A DNA stretch of 64,000 nucleotides from the NCBI GenBank assembly GCA_937139495.1, contig CAKZQC010000014.1:62001-126000 (forward strand), in the 5' to 3' direction. The notes beneath the pieces were generated by a model. The model had not been told where the DNA came from. It was given only the letters and a program-made list of their open reading frames with translations, and made no database searches. A program made the translations under genes and the position numbers. Of the stretch, positions 25,787 through 36,319 are shown piece by piece (the first letter of the stretch is position 1; every line of letters begins with the position of its first letter). This stretch comes from an uncultured Saprospiraceae bacterium. Lineage in GTDB: Bacteria; Bacteroidota; Bacteroidia; Chitinophagales; Saprospiraceae.

Positions 25787-28015
25787 ATGAAAAATATTAT
25801 TTACTGTTATTTGTTCTTGTGTACCACACTCCTAAATGCTCAATATGATTATTTGGATATTTCTGTAGAAATAAATGGACAAAATAGCCCTGTAGCACTA
25901 GCTGGCGGACTCAATAACCCACAGTTTTCTGCCATTGATTTGGATAACAATGGGGTAGAGGACTTGGTTGTCTATGACAAAACAGGTGGTATTTGCCTGA
26001 CATTTATCAATAATGGAACAGCAGGACAAGTTGATTATAGTTACGCACCTGCTTACCAAGCACGTTTCCCGCAAGGTGGAGAACGCTTTGTGAAGCTAAA
26101 AGATTTTGATAAAGATGGTATTCCAGATGTATTCTTTTTTGCTCGACCGAGCAGCTATCCCAATGGTGGATTAGGCGTATTAAAAGGTGGTTACGATAGT
26201 AATAATCAAATTATATTTACGCCGTACGATTCTACGCTGACGTATGATTTTGGTACCCAAACCAATCAAGTCTTATCTTTTTATAGCTCAGATATTCCTG
26301 CTATTGATGATATTGACAATGATGGAGATTTGGATATAGTGGCTTTTAGTGACAATTTTTTGTATATCCGAAATATGAGTTGGTACCGCAATATGTCGGT
26401 AGAAAATGGCAATGGTGGTACGACGTTAGAGCTAGAATTAGTCCATCAATGTTGGGGAATGGTGACGGAAACAGGCACCAGCAACGAAGTATTTATGAGT
26501 AGTAGTATTGATACCTGCCCTGATAATACTTTTTGGCAAAGAAGTCCTCGCCACGCAGGTTCGACACTGACGGCTATTGACTACAACAACGATGGCATCA
26601 AAGATATATTGATGGGCGATGCGACGATTAATACTATTAATTTATTGACGAATAGTCTAGTTAATGATACTTTTTTGGTGGTGCACCAGCAAACAGATTT
26701 TCCCAATACAGATACTACGATTAATATACCTACTTTTCCGACCATTGCTTTTCTAGATGTCAATAATGACGGCAAAAAAGATATGCTAGTCAGTCCAACA
26801 GAGCAAGCTTTTGGTGAGTCGTTAACCGATTCTGTTGTTTGGTACTATCAGAATATTGCCGCAGGCAATGGCATAGAACCAAGGTTTCAGCAGCGTGATT
26901 TTTTGGTAGGACAAATGATTGACCTTGGTCAAGATGCTTCGCCTATTTTTTTTGATTATAATGCCGATGGGCTTTTAGATATTTTGATTGGGCATTATGG
27001 CTATAGCCAACGAGATAAAACCTACCGTACTGGTTTGACTCTTCTGGAAAATACAGGTACTGCTACACAACCTAGCTTTACGCAAATTACGAAAGATTAT
27101 GAAAACTGGAGTAGTTTGCAGCTGCTTGGAATGCACCCCACGGTAGGCGATTTGGACGGCGATGGCGACCAAGATTTGATATTGGGTTTGGCAGATGGGA
27201 CACTAGTGTATATCGAAAATATTGCAGCTGCTAACCAGACCGCACAATGGGCGACTCCGATACAAAATTATGCAACGATTAGTATTGGCAGAAATGCCGC
27301 CCCTCAGTTAGTGGATTTGGATAGAGATGGCGATTTGGATTTGGCAATAGGTGAATACAACCGTTCTATTTATTACTTTGAGAATACAGGAACGGCAACG
27401 AGTCCTATTTTTTCGGCTACTGCTACGACCAACCAACTAGGTGGTATTGATACTCGTATTTTGCCTGTTACGAGCCGTCGTCCTTCGCCTTGTTTCTTGA
27501 ATATAGCGGGCAAGTATGAGCTGCTAGTCGGTCACCAAACAGGTTATCCACTTCATTATAAGGACGTAGAGCCTAATATAATGGGCAATTACACCAAGTT
27601 TGATGAAGGAGTAGCAGGACTCTGGACAGGAACTTTTACCGATTTGGATGCTGCGGATATTAATGCTGATGGACGGCTAGATTTGGTTATTGGTAACAGC
27701 CGAGGCGGTATTTCTTTCTTTTCGGTTGATACCAATACGGTAGCAATTAGCCAACTCAATGAGGCTACGGCACCAGCTACGTTTGAGGTGTACCCCAATC
27801 CAACACAGGCAGAAATGACTCTTGCGTTAGCTTTCGCCAATACGCAATCTTTGACCGTGAAATATTACAATACATTGGGGCAACTTGCCCATCAAGTTAT
27901 ATTACAAGAGTACAAAAAAAATCATCAAATTAAGTTGCCAAATATGCCACAAGGATTGTATTTTATTCAAATAGAAGGCTATGCTACGCAATCCGTTTTT
28001 GTAATGGAAAATTAG
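25787..28015 (+). CDS. FG-GAP/VCBS-repeat surface protein with T9SS sorting domain
   Basis: A 742-residue secreted protein. The start is the ATG at 25787, giving the signal peptide MKNIIYCYLFLCTTLLNA; an upstream TTG extension is not credible. Seven or so Asp-rich FG-GAP/VCBS repeats follow, each with a calcium-loop pattern such as DLDNNGVEDLVV, DFDKDGIPDVF, DIDNDGDLDIV, DVNNDGKKDML, DYNADGLLDIL, DLDGDGDQDLIL and DLDRDGDLDLAI, consistent with a beta-propeller. The last 75 residues are a type A sorting domain for type IX secretion, starting with VYPNP (Tyr669) and ending GLYFIQIEGYATQSVFV. It should be exported and attached to the cell surface or released. Specific ligand unknown. Confidence 0.92.
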   Translation: MKNIIYCYLFLCTTLLNAQYDYLDISVEINGQNSPVALAGGLNNPQFSAIDLDNNGVEDLVVYDKTGGICLTFINNGTAGQVDYSYAPAYQARFPQGGERFVKLKDFDKDGIPDVFFFARPSSYPNGGLGVLKGGYDSNNQIIFTPYDSTLTYDFGTQTNQVLSFYSSDIPAIDDIDNDGDLDIVAFSDNFLYIRNMSWYRNMSVENGNGGTTLELELVHQCWGMVTETGTSNEVFMSSSIDTCPDNTFWQRSPRHAGSTLTAIDYNNDGIKDILMGDATINTINLLTNSLVNDTFLVVHQQTDFPNTDTTINIPTFPTIAFLDVNNDGKKDMLVSPTEQAFGESLTDSVVWYYQNIAAGNGIEPRFQQRDFLVGQMIDLGQDASPIFFDYNADGLLDILIGHYGYSQRDKTYRTGLTLLENTGTATQPSFTQITKDYENWSSLQLLGMHPTVGDLDGDGDQDLILGLADGTLVYIENIAAANQTAQWATPIQNYATISIGRNAAPQLVDLDRDGDLDLAIGEYNRSIYYFENTGTATSPIFSATATTNQLGGIDTRILPVTSRRPSPCFLNIAGKYELLVGHQTGYPLHYKDVEPNIMGNYTKFDEGVAGLWTGTFTDLDAADINADGRLDLVIGNSRGGISFFSVDTNTVAISQLNEATAPATFEVYPNPTQAEMTLALAFANTQSLTVKYYNTLGQLAHQVILQEYKKNHQIKLPNMPQGLYFIQIEGYATQSVFVMEN

Positions 28016-28123
28016 TTTTGAAGTCGGAAGTCCAACATTGATGTTTAAACTTCGGACTAATTTCACTCCAGTTGGCAAAAAAAATTTGAACTTTAGACTT
28101 GAAACTTCCGACTAATTTCCATA
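28016..28123. repeat. Intergenic repeats of the AGTCGGAAGT family
   Basis: The 108-bp gap between two convergent genes contains AAGTCGGAAGT near 28021-28031, its complement ACTTCCGACT at 28104-28113, and a direct repeat AAACTTC(G/C)GACTAATTTC at 28049-28066 and 28102-28119. The inverted pair could act as a weak bidirectional terminator. The same motif makes up the heptamer array at 56267-56343. Confidence 0.55.
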
Positions 28124-29848
28124 CTAAAAACTGCTGCCTTCGGCACTATCATCGCCACGCGTGTCGGCTACGCCTTCCAATCGACCATCAGGTAAGACCA
28201 AAATAGCTTCGACTTGACCAATGGCAGAGCGAGTTTTGGTAGCGTGTCCCATTTTTTGTAAGTCTTGGATTAGAGCAGGCGAAAAAGCATCTTCTTCATG
28301 ATACAAGGTATCGGGCAGCCACTGAAAATGAAAACGAGGTTTGTGGACGGCTTCCAGTAGGGGCATTTCAAATTCGATTACATTCACAATGACTTGAAAT
28401 ACAGTTGTAATAATTTTGGAACCACCGGGAGTGCCGACCACCAACAGTAGTTGGTCATCTTTTTCGACAATAGTTGGCGTCATCGAACTCAACATACGTT
28501 TGTGTGGAGCGATGGCATTGGCAGCATTACCAATTAATCCAAATTGATTAGGGCTACCAGGTTTGGCACTAAAATCGTCCATTTCGTTATTGAGAAAAAA
28601 TCCAGCACCTTCTACCAATACTTTACTTCCATAATTGGAATTGATGGTAGTAGTGATCGAAACAGCATTGCCATTGCCATCTACGATGCTGTAATGCGTC
28701 GTTTGATCGCTTTCCGCCAATGGATAGCCATGGCGAATACTATCGCTAATAGAAGCTTGATTGGGCTGAAAAGTCTGCATACGCTCTCTTGCATACTCTT
28801 GACTCGAAAGCTCTGCTACGGGGACATCATAAAAATCCATATCACCCAAATGTTCGGCTCTATCGGCATACGCTCTACGAGCGGCTTCGGTCATCAAGTG
28901 GATACTCTTTGGCGACTCAAAACCCCATTCGCCAATCGGATAATCTTCTATCATATTGAGCATTTCTGCCAAGCAAAGCCCACCACTAGAAGGCGGAGGC
29001 ATGGCAATAATATTGTAGTTTTTGTAAGGAAATTGCAAGGGCTTTCGCCAAATGGCTTGGTACTCTTTGAGGTCTTGCAATTGAATAATACCGCCTTCAC
29101 TTTGCATCTCATCCACTAGTAGTTGAGCGACCTTGCCTTCATAAAAACCTGCTCGCCCTTCTTGTTGAATCGCTAATAATGTCATACCTAAATCGGACTG
29201 GACTAAAAGGTCGCCCGCTTGCCACTCTTTTTCTCTTACGAAAGCATTGTTATGCGGATTGTAATGATCAAAAACGGATTGGTATTCGTTGTAACTGTCA
29301 GCTTCTCGCTGCGTAACAGGTACACCATTTTGTGCTATTTCGATAGCAGGCTGTAGGAGTTGTTTCCAGTCCATTTTGCCAAATTTCTGATGAGCCGCCC
29401 ACATTCCTTCCACAGCACCAGGGACACCTACTGCCAAATGACCAAAAATACTCAAAGAATCAATGGCATTGCTATCACTATCCAAATACATATTGGCAGT
29501 AGCTAGGGCAGGGGCTTTTTCTCTAAAATCGAGTGTGTGGGCTTCGCCATCGGCAGCACGATAGACCAAAAAGCCACCGCCTCCAATGTTACCCGCTCTA
29601 GGATAAGCGACCGCCAAGGCGAATTGAACCGCAACCATGGCATCAATGGCGTTACCGCCTTGTTGTAGGATCTCCCGACCGATTTGGGTCGCCAACGGGT
29701 GTGCGGTGACCACGATACCAGCGGTATCCAATGCTTGTTTTTGTACCGTATATACATCGGTGGTGGGTACCAATATTTCAGGGGTAGCTGTTGGGGTACA
29801 GCTGGCAAAAAAAGTAATTAGCAAAAGCAAAAAAAGGGACTGTTTCAT
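28124..29848 (-). CDS. ggt: Gamma-glutamyltranspeptidase, lipoprotein
   Basis: A 574-residue N-terminal nucleophile hydrolase that cleaves the gamma-glutamyl bond of glutathione and related peptides in the periplasm. The N-terminus is a lipoprotein signal (LLLLLITFFASC). Family signatures include VVTAHPLATQIGREILQQGGNAIDAMVA, NIGGGGFLVYR, LDFREKAP, GVPGAVEGM and AMPPPSSGGLCLAEMLN. The large and small subunits form by autocleavage before Thr384 in QTTHYSIVDGNGNAVSITTTIN. The glycine pair of VGTPGGSKI forms the oxyanion hole. Length is typical. It is convergent with the T9SS gene and probably monocistronic. Confidence 0.95.
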   Translation of the reverse strand: MKQSLFLLLLITFFASCTPTATPEILVPTTDVYTVQKQALDTAGIVVTAHPLATQIGREILQQGGNAIDAMVAVQFALAVAYPRAGNIGGGGFLVYRAADGEAHTLDFREKAPALATANMYLDSDSNAIDSLSIFGHLAVGVPGAVEGMWAAHQKFGKMDWKQLLQPAIEIAQNGVPVTQREADSYNEYQSVFDHYNPHNNAFVREKEWQAGDLLVQSDLGMTLLAIQQEGRAGFYEGKVAQLLVDEMQSEGGIIQLQDLKEYQAIWRKPLQFPYKNYNIIAMPPPSSGGLCLAEMLNMIEDYPIGEWGFESPKSIHLMTEAARRAYADRAEHLGDMDFYDVPVAELSSQEYARERMQTFQPNQASISDSIRHGYPLAESDQTTHYSIVDGNGNAVSITTTINSNYGSKVLVEGAGFFLNNEMDDFSAKPGSPNQFGLIGNAANAIAPHKRMLSSMTPTIVEKDDQLLLVVGTPGGSKIITTVFQVIVNVIEFEMPLLEAVHKPRFHFQWLPDTLYHEEDAFSPALIQDLQKMGHATKTRSAIGQVEAILVLPDGRLEGVADTRGDDSAEGSSF

Positions 29849-29931
29849 AAAGTGTCTTTATCGAATATATTGAAATAGGATTCCCTAAAAGTAAGCAAAT
29901 TATAAGAGAATAAATGCCTTAATTGCAATAC

Positions 29932-29973
29932 AAAAAAAGAGGCAGCTACCACACCATGTGTGACAACTGCCTC
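29932..29973 (-). terminator. Terminator after the alpha-2-macroglobulin gene
   Basis: Arms 29939-29954 and 29958-29973 pair with a few wobbles around a 3-nt loop; the complement of the A-run at 29932-29938 gives a T7 tract on the minus strand, 46 bp past the stop. Confidence 0.75.
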
Positions 29974-30018
29974 GTAGCTAGCAATGTATTATTGCGAAGC
30001 CATCAAAAATAATAGCTA

Positions 30019-33000
30019 TTATTTCACTTGAATGCGAACGCCCTCCGAATGAGCCGTAAACTCAGGAGCGTACATACATTGTATAGTAGTAATACCGTTG
30101 GAGAAATCACCTTTGTGATTGACTCGCAAGTCATATTCAAAAACATACGTGCCTTTTGGCAAGTAGCTAATGAAGAAGTTGGTACTAGCATCTTTAGTTG
30201 ATTCATAATAACCCAATCCACCTTGATACTTGTATTGACTCAATACATTGATTGGTTCCAATCCTGAAGCACGCATGTCTTTCATATGGACATATTCCAT
30301 GGCTCTATCCACCATCAATTCTACTCGTACGGTTATCAAATCACCAGGGTTGAGTGTTCCTTTTTCGATAGGAGTCAAGATAGGACCTTTGTCCGAATTT
30401 GTCTTTTTGAATAATTTTTTGTTGAGCTTCAAAGGTGTTTCTTTGAAGTGCGTAATTTTGTCCAGGTTCTCAAAGTATTGCCAATAAACCGCTCCCCAAG
30501 CCGTCACATTGTTTGGATTTTTGACCGTGATTTTTGCCATTTTAGGCGTAATCTCATTGCCTTCCCAAGTAGTTTTGAAGTAGCCTGTGCCAGCTTCTTT
30601 TTTGATCTTGGATTGATCCAATTTTTTGCCAGCTATCGTAATGTCAATTTCTTGGTCATCAAGCAACCAATTGTCGCCATTCATAAGCAAGGCATAACAA
30701 GCAGATGCGGTTGCTTTGGTTGTTTTCCAATTGGTCGTTTGCTTGTTTTTGAGCAACCAAATTTTGAGTTCTTCTACTGCTTTAGCATCTTTTGCTACGA
30801 CTTCAAACATTTCTATCATCAACGAATGCGTTTCGATAGGCAATTCATACCAATAGTAACCCGAAGTAGTTTTCCAATACATACCCAATTCTTCATTTTG
30901 TAGTGCATTCTCACGAGCGGCGGCTACAATCTTTTTGGGTGTTTCGAGGTCGGTACCTTTTCGGTGCAATGCCAAGGCTAACATTCCTTGCATATATCTT
31001 GATTTGTCCAAGGCATATTTTTTGGCTTGTCCTTCAAAGTAGGCAACGGCTTCTTGTGTTTTTTTGTTGCTAATCGTTTGTTCTAAAAAGAACGTACGAG
31101 CATACAAATAATGAATAGCCATTTGACCCAAATGGTCTTCTGCTAAGTATTTTTTCTCGTCTTTGCTGCGCTTGGCTTGGCGCAATAACTCGCTGTAATA
31201 ATCTGCCAATTCATTGTCGATATACGACACGGCTTTGGTCATCATGCGATTCATTTTAGCATCGCTTTTGAGATCTTTGACACCGAGTGCGTCCAAGTGT
31301 CCCATACCTTCTACCAAGTATTGCGTGATATACCAACTCTCTTTGCCTCCAGGGAACCAACTAAATCCACCATTGCTAGACTGCCTTTCTGCTAATTTGT
31401 CTTTGGCTTTGTTTAGTTCGTTACTCATGCGGTTTAGGTCAAAAAGAAGTCCGATATTTTTCTTCTGTATTTCTTCATTTTGGCTAGCCAATACCCAAGG
31501 TGTTTCCTCTAGCAAGGCATATTTTAGTTCTTCATTTTTAGCCAAATTGCTTTTTAGTGCGTCCGTATCTATATTTTTCCATTGGTCAAACACTCGTTTC
31601 ACTTTTGGGTGAGCATTCGCTACACTCGTAGCCAAACTATTGGCGTAGTATCTCGAAAAGATTTGCTCGGTACATTCGTACGGATATTCCATCAAGTACG
31701 GCAATGATTGCACGGCATACCAAGCTGGATTCTGTGTGAACTCCAAGGTTAATTTGTGTTGCTTGAGTGTACTGGATTTACTAGCCGTCTGCATGCGATC
31801 AAACACAAATTTCTTGGTCGATTTACCTCGAATAGGCAAGGGCTGTGTTTCGGTGACCAACATTCTATTGGTCAATACTGGAACCGCAGATTCTTCTCCA
31901 TCGGAGAAATCGCCAGCTTTGGCAACTACACGATGAATAATAGCAGTCGTCCAACCATCAGGTACCTTTAGTTTCCAAACCAATGGAGCCGATTGTCCTT
32001 GTTTGGTATCAAAACTAATCGTCTGTTGGCTATTGCCAAAGGCAACATCAACAGGCTTCATACTAATGGCATCAAACAGCATCAATTTGGCAGAACCTTT
32101 CAAGTCTTTTTCTGATAAATTGCTCACTTTAGCCGTGAAATAAATTTCGTCATTCTCACGGAAAAAACGAGGTGCATTTGGCATGACCATCAACTCTTTT
32201 TGCGTAATAACTTCTTTCGTTTCTACGACTGTTTTGAGGTCTTGGGTATGTCCCAATAACATGAATTTCCACTTCGTCAACGCTTCGTTCATCGTGAACT
32301 CTATCGTCAGATTACCTTCTTCATCGGTCATCAAGTTAGGATAGAAGAAAACCGTTTCGTTGAGGTTGGTTCTTACTTTGACATCATCAAAATCTCCTTT
32401 TCCAGTTTCTTCTGGTTCGTTAGGTCCAGTTCCTGTTTCATCGGAGCTATAAGGTTGATCGTCAGCTTCTGCAAAACTGGCATCTTCTGATTCTTCTACG
32501 GCATCATAGAGTGCTTCATCAGCAGATTTAATATTCGGTGCAGCCATTTTTTTATTCGACCTTCCTTTTGGGGGAGCGCTAGAGCGTTGAACCGATCGAC
32601 TCTCTAGATACAGAGAGTTGCGACCATAGGCATAGCTATTCATAGAGAAATTGAACCAATTCAAGCTCGGGAAAGAGCGACTAGTTGGCAAAGATTGGAA
32701 GTAATTCCAATCTATATTAACTTGTTGACTATTGACTTGCGTGAAGTTTTGGTAGGCATTTAATCCCAATCGTGCCGAACTAGTCGGATAGAGATCAAAG
32801 CCCCAGCTATTGACTGCAAAGGCATCAAGTGAGGCATCGTACATACTTGCCAAAAATTCACTAGCGACTTTTTCGCCATCAGGACCTGCTATTTTTAGCT
32901 TCCAAGTTTCTTCTTGCCCTGGTTTGAGTTTATCACGGAAAGTCTCGTAAGTGATGTGCAGCTTCTTGTTGCTCCATGGCACACTAATCGTTCCCGATTG

Positions 33001-36000
33001 GGTATAGAAACGACCACCTTGCACAGTGGTGAGGTGAAAATGAAGTCCACCACGGTGTTTTTCTTCGATAGCAATCGAGCGGCTCACTCTACCTTTGGGC
33101 TGTATCCATTCTCGCTGTACGATCGTACCTTCATGCTCTATTTCGTAGAGTACGTAAGCGGTATTGTCGAACGTACCAAAATCTAATTTTATCGTCGTAT
33201 CTGGTTCTACATTGCGGAAGCTAGACTGACTCACATACAAAGCTTCATTGGTCGGCACTTGATCGGCTTTCTGCTCATAAACCACAAAAAATTCGGTCAA
33301 TTCAATTTCTTTGCCGTATTTGTCTTTTGTTTTGAGTGTCAATTTGTATTGACCTTGTTCCCAGCTGGCGATATTATCCAAGGAAAGTTCTTTCGATTTT
33401 TTGGTATCGAAATTAGTCGTCAATACCTTTTTCTTAACGTCCCAAGTCGCTACTTCATCTTCTTGCTTGTAGGCATAATTCGGAAATTTTTGCTTGAAAA
33501 TAGTCTTCGTCCAGCTGACTACGTCAGGCTTAGACCAGTAGCGTGTCGCAAAAACTTGTGTTGGCATCGTGAGTTGTTCGATGACAATCGTACCCGTAGC
33601 CGCTTCAAATTCTCCATTGAGATTATTGGTGCTAATGTCGAATTTTTTAACGGTATTTTTATCTACGTTGGCAGGTACTTGAATACTAGCATCAAGTGCA
33701 ATATAGCCCACTTTGACATAACTGGTCGCACTATGTGTTTCGCCTGTAATGTCGATAACATCGACATAAACGGTATAAGTAAACTCTGGATTTTGTTCTG
33801 CTGGAATCGACTTGTCTGCCAATGCCTTGAATGTAATGTTGTATTTGCCTTTTTCGTCGGTTGTTGTTTCGCCAAATCCTATTTCTTGCGGAGCAGAAAC
33901 AGGGCGGTACCAGCTCCAACGCCAGTTCCAGTAAGGATAGCGTACTTCTCGTACGACTCTATAATTCACCTTAGCACCGTCGATGACATTGCCAGCAAAC
34001 GCTTGAGCAATACCTTCAATCTGTACACTGTCATCAATTTTGTAAGCAGTAGTGACAGGCGATGGTTTTACCTCAAATTTAGGACGTTTGTATTCTTCTA
34101 CTCGGAAGTATTTATGCTGATTGGTTTTCTGATCGACAATACGCATCATGCCGAGTAGTCCGCTACTTGGAGCGGTAAACGAGCCATTGAACGAGCCATA
34201 TTCGTTTGTTTTGACTTTTAGCGTGGCTACTTCTTGCCCATTGGCATCACGGAAGGCAATGGTGTGGCTTTCGTTTTTGACTATTTTAGATAACTTTTCG
34301 TTGGGCAATTGACGGAGTACAATACCTTTGAAATAAACAGTTTGTCCTGGACGATAGATGGCTCTATCTAGGAAAAAATGCGTTTGGGTATAGCCATAGC
34401 TCTCTTGTTTTTGACGATTGTAATAAGTATCATCTAAAAATAAGACATCGCCGTTGTGCGTCAATTTAGCCATAAAGCGATTGCTATTATAGTTGTTGTC
34501 ATTACTGTATAGCTTGGTTTTGACATAACCGTTTTTGTCGGTAGTCGCTTTCTGCTCCAATTTGGTTTGGTAGCTACTAAATAGGCGATTGTAAAACTGC
34601 GTATAAAACTCTGCTTTGACACCAGCTAACGGTTGACCCGTTTGGCGGTTAGTGATATAAAACTCTTGTAGTCCTTCTACACTACGATTGCTTATTGCCA
34701 AATCAGACACATAAATAAGACTAGACATAAAAGCACTTCCAGTAGTGGTAGAAAGGTCGTCCATATTGGAGCCAACGATAATGTACATACCCGCTTTGAG
34801 TTTAGGTATCATAAACTCTGTGGTGTGGGTTTGATAGTCCTTGGTGTCTAGTAAATCGACCGACCATTTGTCCGTACTACTCAACGAGCGAAGGTACTTG
34901 ATGCGGTCTTCGTTATAATTTTCGTTGTATTTGTCTATTTGTGCTGCCGTGACAGGAATCGCTCTAAAATATACTTTAGTTAGGTTTTGATAGCTCAACA
35001 ATCCTAAGAAATCGGTATTGATTGGATTAATTTTTTCGAGTTTAATATCAAAAGCTTTTGCTTCTATATTTTTCATCAAATTGTAGCAAGCATTACCACC
35101 ATAAGTATTGGGGTATTTGGTGTGCATTCTGGCACAAAGCTCTAGTGCTTCTTTGAGTTGGTAGCGGTTTGCTTCCCCTTTTTGTGGATTGTAGGTGTTG
35201 CCTTTTGCTTTGTATTGTAAGGCAATGTAGTAGTTGATTTCTGCCTCAACTGGTTTGCCTGCCTGTTGCTTGGCTAGTGTTTGCAAGTAACTGAGATACA
35301 GCTCATCTTTGTTGGTCAAAATAGACTTGCTGTGGATATATTGAATGCGGCTGAGGTCAGCATGTATATAGGCACTTTTATCTTTGTCATTGGCATGGAA
35401 TGCCAATAGCTTTTGATAAATAACCATTGCCTGAAAAACAGTAGATAGGCTGTCTCTCGCTACCAATTTGCGTTTAGCAAATATATCGGAAGCAGCAAAA
35501 TCGGCAGGATCATCTGCATAGAACTTGTAGGCAGGTTTGGTCAAATAAGAGCGTTCTGACTCAAAAAAATCAATAGCACGATAGGCTAAAAAGTCATAGA
35601 GTGTTGGACGTAGTTCTTGTGCTTTTTTATCGCTATTGTTGTAGAACAACGCATCAAAATCAGTAACAGGAACCTGTTTGGTGTTCTCGTCCGCCAAGCT
35701 AGCTTGATACAACTCATAAGCCGCATTGGTAATCTTGTTGATGTCCCATGTGCGAATATCTTTTTGGTCAAATTGGTCGGTTGTAGTACGATCTCTAAAT
35801 TTGTAAATGTTGTTTTGGAGGTAATCGGTGTACATCTGAGCGACCATTGATTGTAGCAATGCCTTGGTGGGCGATTTTGCTTTGTCTATTTCTGTCTCAA
35901 ATCTATAAATTGCTTTTACTAATCCATCTTCTTCCAGCTGCACTTGAAAGGTATTGATAAACAAAAGTGCCTTGATAGATTGTGCTGTTTGATTGGCATT

Positions 36001-36213
36001 TTCTTCATCCTTTTGGATTTGGTCGTAGAGTTTTTGGGTGGCTTCCAAGGCGGACTTAGTCAAGTTGTCATCTTGCAACTTTTCAATTTCTTTCCATTCT
36101 TTTTCGTAGTTATTCATAGGCTTAGGTGGTGGTGGTTCTTGGCATTGTACACTACTTGCGAAGAGCAAGAACACGAACATTGCTTGCAAACTTTTGATTA
36201 GGATTGTTTTCAT
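30019..36213 (-). CDS. Very large alpha-2-macroglobulin family protein
   Basis: A 2064-residue secreted protein with signal peptide MKTILIKSLQAMFVFLLFASSVQC; the Cys25 context (SVQC) is a poor lipobox, so lipidation is doubtful. Residues about 30-600 are a helical, TPR-like N-terminal region specific to Bacteroidota versions. MG domains follow (YRPGQTVYFKGIVLRQ at about 640 marks MG2). An acidic low-complexity insert (about 1215-1270) precedes the FFYPNLMTDEEGNLTIEFTMNEALTKWKF domain. Cys1514 in YECTEQIF is the CxEQ thioester, expected to trap attacking proteases. A terpenoid-toroid-like complement domain and a C-terminal beta domain end the chain. It should act as a protease trap in the envelope. 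No PbpC partner gene is adjacent. Confidence 0.92.
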   Translation of the reverse strand: MKTILIKSLQAMFVFLLFASSVQCQEPPPPKPMNNYEKEWKEIEKLQDDNLTKSALEATQKLYDQIQKDEENANQTAQSIKALLFINTFQVQLEEDGLVKAIYRFETEIDKAKSPTKALLQSMVAQMYTDYLQNNIYKFRDRTTTDQFDQKDIRTWDINKITNAAYELYQASLADENTKQVPVTDFDALFYNNSDKKAQELRPTLYDFLAYRAIDFFESERSYLTKPAYKFYADDPADFAASDIFAKRKLVARDSLSTVFQAMVIYQKLLAFHANDKDKSAYIHADLSRIQYIHSKSILTNKDELYLSYLQTLAKQQAGKPVEAEINYYIALQYKAKGNTYNPQKGEANRYQLKEALELCARMHTKYPNTYGGNACYNLMKNIEAKAFDIKLEKINPINTDFLGLLSYQNLTKVYFRAIPVTAAQIDKYNENYNEDRIKYLRSLSSTDKWSVDLLDTKDYQTHTTEFMIPKLKAGMYIIVGSNMDDLSTTTGSAFMSSLIYVSDLAISNRSVEGLQEFYITNRQTGQPLAGVKAEFYTQFYNRLFSSYQTKLEQKATTDKNGYVKTKLYSNDNNYNSNRFMAKLTHNGDVLFLDDTYYNRQKQESYGYTQTHFFLDRAIYRPGQTVYFKGIVLRQLPNEKLSKIVKNESHTIAFRDANGQEVATLKVKTNEYGSFNGSFTAPSSGLLGMMRIVDQKTNQHKYFRVEEYKRPKFEVKPSPVTTAYKIDDSVQIEGIAQAFAGNVIDGAKVNYRVVREVRYPYWNWRWSWYRPVSAPQEIGFGETTTDEKGKYNITFKALADKSIPAEQNPEFTYTVYVDVIDITGETHSATSYVKVGYIALDASIQVPANVDKNTVKKFDISTNNLNGEFEAATGTIVIEQLTMPTQVFATRYWSKPDVVSWTKTIFKQKFPNYAYKQEDEVATWDVKKKVLTTNFDTKKSKELSLDNIASWEQGQYKLTLKTKDKYGKEIELTEFFVVYEQKADQVPTNEALYVSQSSFRNVEPDTTIKLDFGTFDNTAYVLYEIEHEGTIVQREWIQPKGRVSRSIAIEEKHRGGLHFHLTTVQGGRFYTQSGTISVPWSNKKLHITYETFRDKLKPGQEETWKLKIAGPDGEKVASEFLASMYDASLDAFAVNSWGFDLYPTSSARLGLNAYQNFTQVNSQQVNIDWNYFQSLPTSRSFPSLNWFNFSMNSYAYGRNSLYLESRSVQRSSAPPKGRSNKKMAAPNIKSADEALYDAVEESEDASFAEADDQPYSSDETGTGPNEPEETGKGDFDDVKVRTNLNETVFFYPNLMTDEEGNLTIEFTMNEALTKWKFMLLGHTQDLKTVVETKEVITQKELMVMPNAPRFFRENDEIYFTAKVSNLSEKDLKGSAKLMLFDAISMKPVDVAFGNSQQTISFDTKQGQSAPLVWKLKVPDGWTTAIIHRVVAKAGDFSDGEESAVPVLTNRMLVTETQPLPIRGKSTKKFVFDRMQTASKSSTLKQHKLTLEFTQNPAWYAVQSLPYLMEYPYECTEQIFSRYYANSLATSVANAHPKVKRVFDQWKNIDTDALKSNLAKNEELKYALLEETPWVLASQNEEIQKKNIGLLFDLNRMSNELNKAKDKLAERQSSNGGFSWFPGGKESWYITQYLVEGMGHLDALGVKDLKSDAKMNRMMTKAVSYIDNELADYYSELLRQAKRSKDEKKYLAEDHLGQMAIHYLYARTFFLEQTISNKKTQEAVAYFEGQAKKYALDKSRYMQGMLALALHRKGTDLETPKKIVAAARENALQNEELGMYWKTTSGYYWYELPIETHSLMIEMFEVVAKDAKAVEELKIWLLKNKQTTNWKTTKATASACYALLMNGDNWLLDDQEIDITIAGKKLDQSKIKKEAGTGYFKTTWEGNEITPKMAKITVKNPNNVTAWGAVYWQYFENLDKITHFKETPLKLNKKLFKKTNSDKGPILTPIEKGTLNPGDLITVRVELMVDRAMEYVHMKDMRASGLEPINVLSQYKYQGGLGYYESTKDASTNFFISYLPKGTYVFEYDLRVNHKGDFSNGITTIQCMYAPEFTAHSEGVRIQVK

Positions 36214-36319
36214 AGGTTTAATAGTTTTTGTGATGTGTGTAGATAGATGGATTTGCCTTGTTATTACTAATAAAAAGTAGCTGCAAATTGTTTTGTGAAA
36301 GTAGAAGTGTTACTAAACA

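Noticed and set aside
33259..34158. 299-codon plus-strand open frame
   Set aside because: It lies entirely antisense to the alpha-2-macroglobulin gene and its translation is rich in Phe, Cys and Ile without domain logic; it is a shadow frame.
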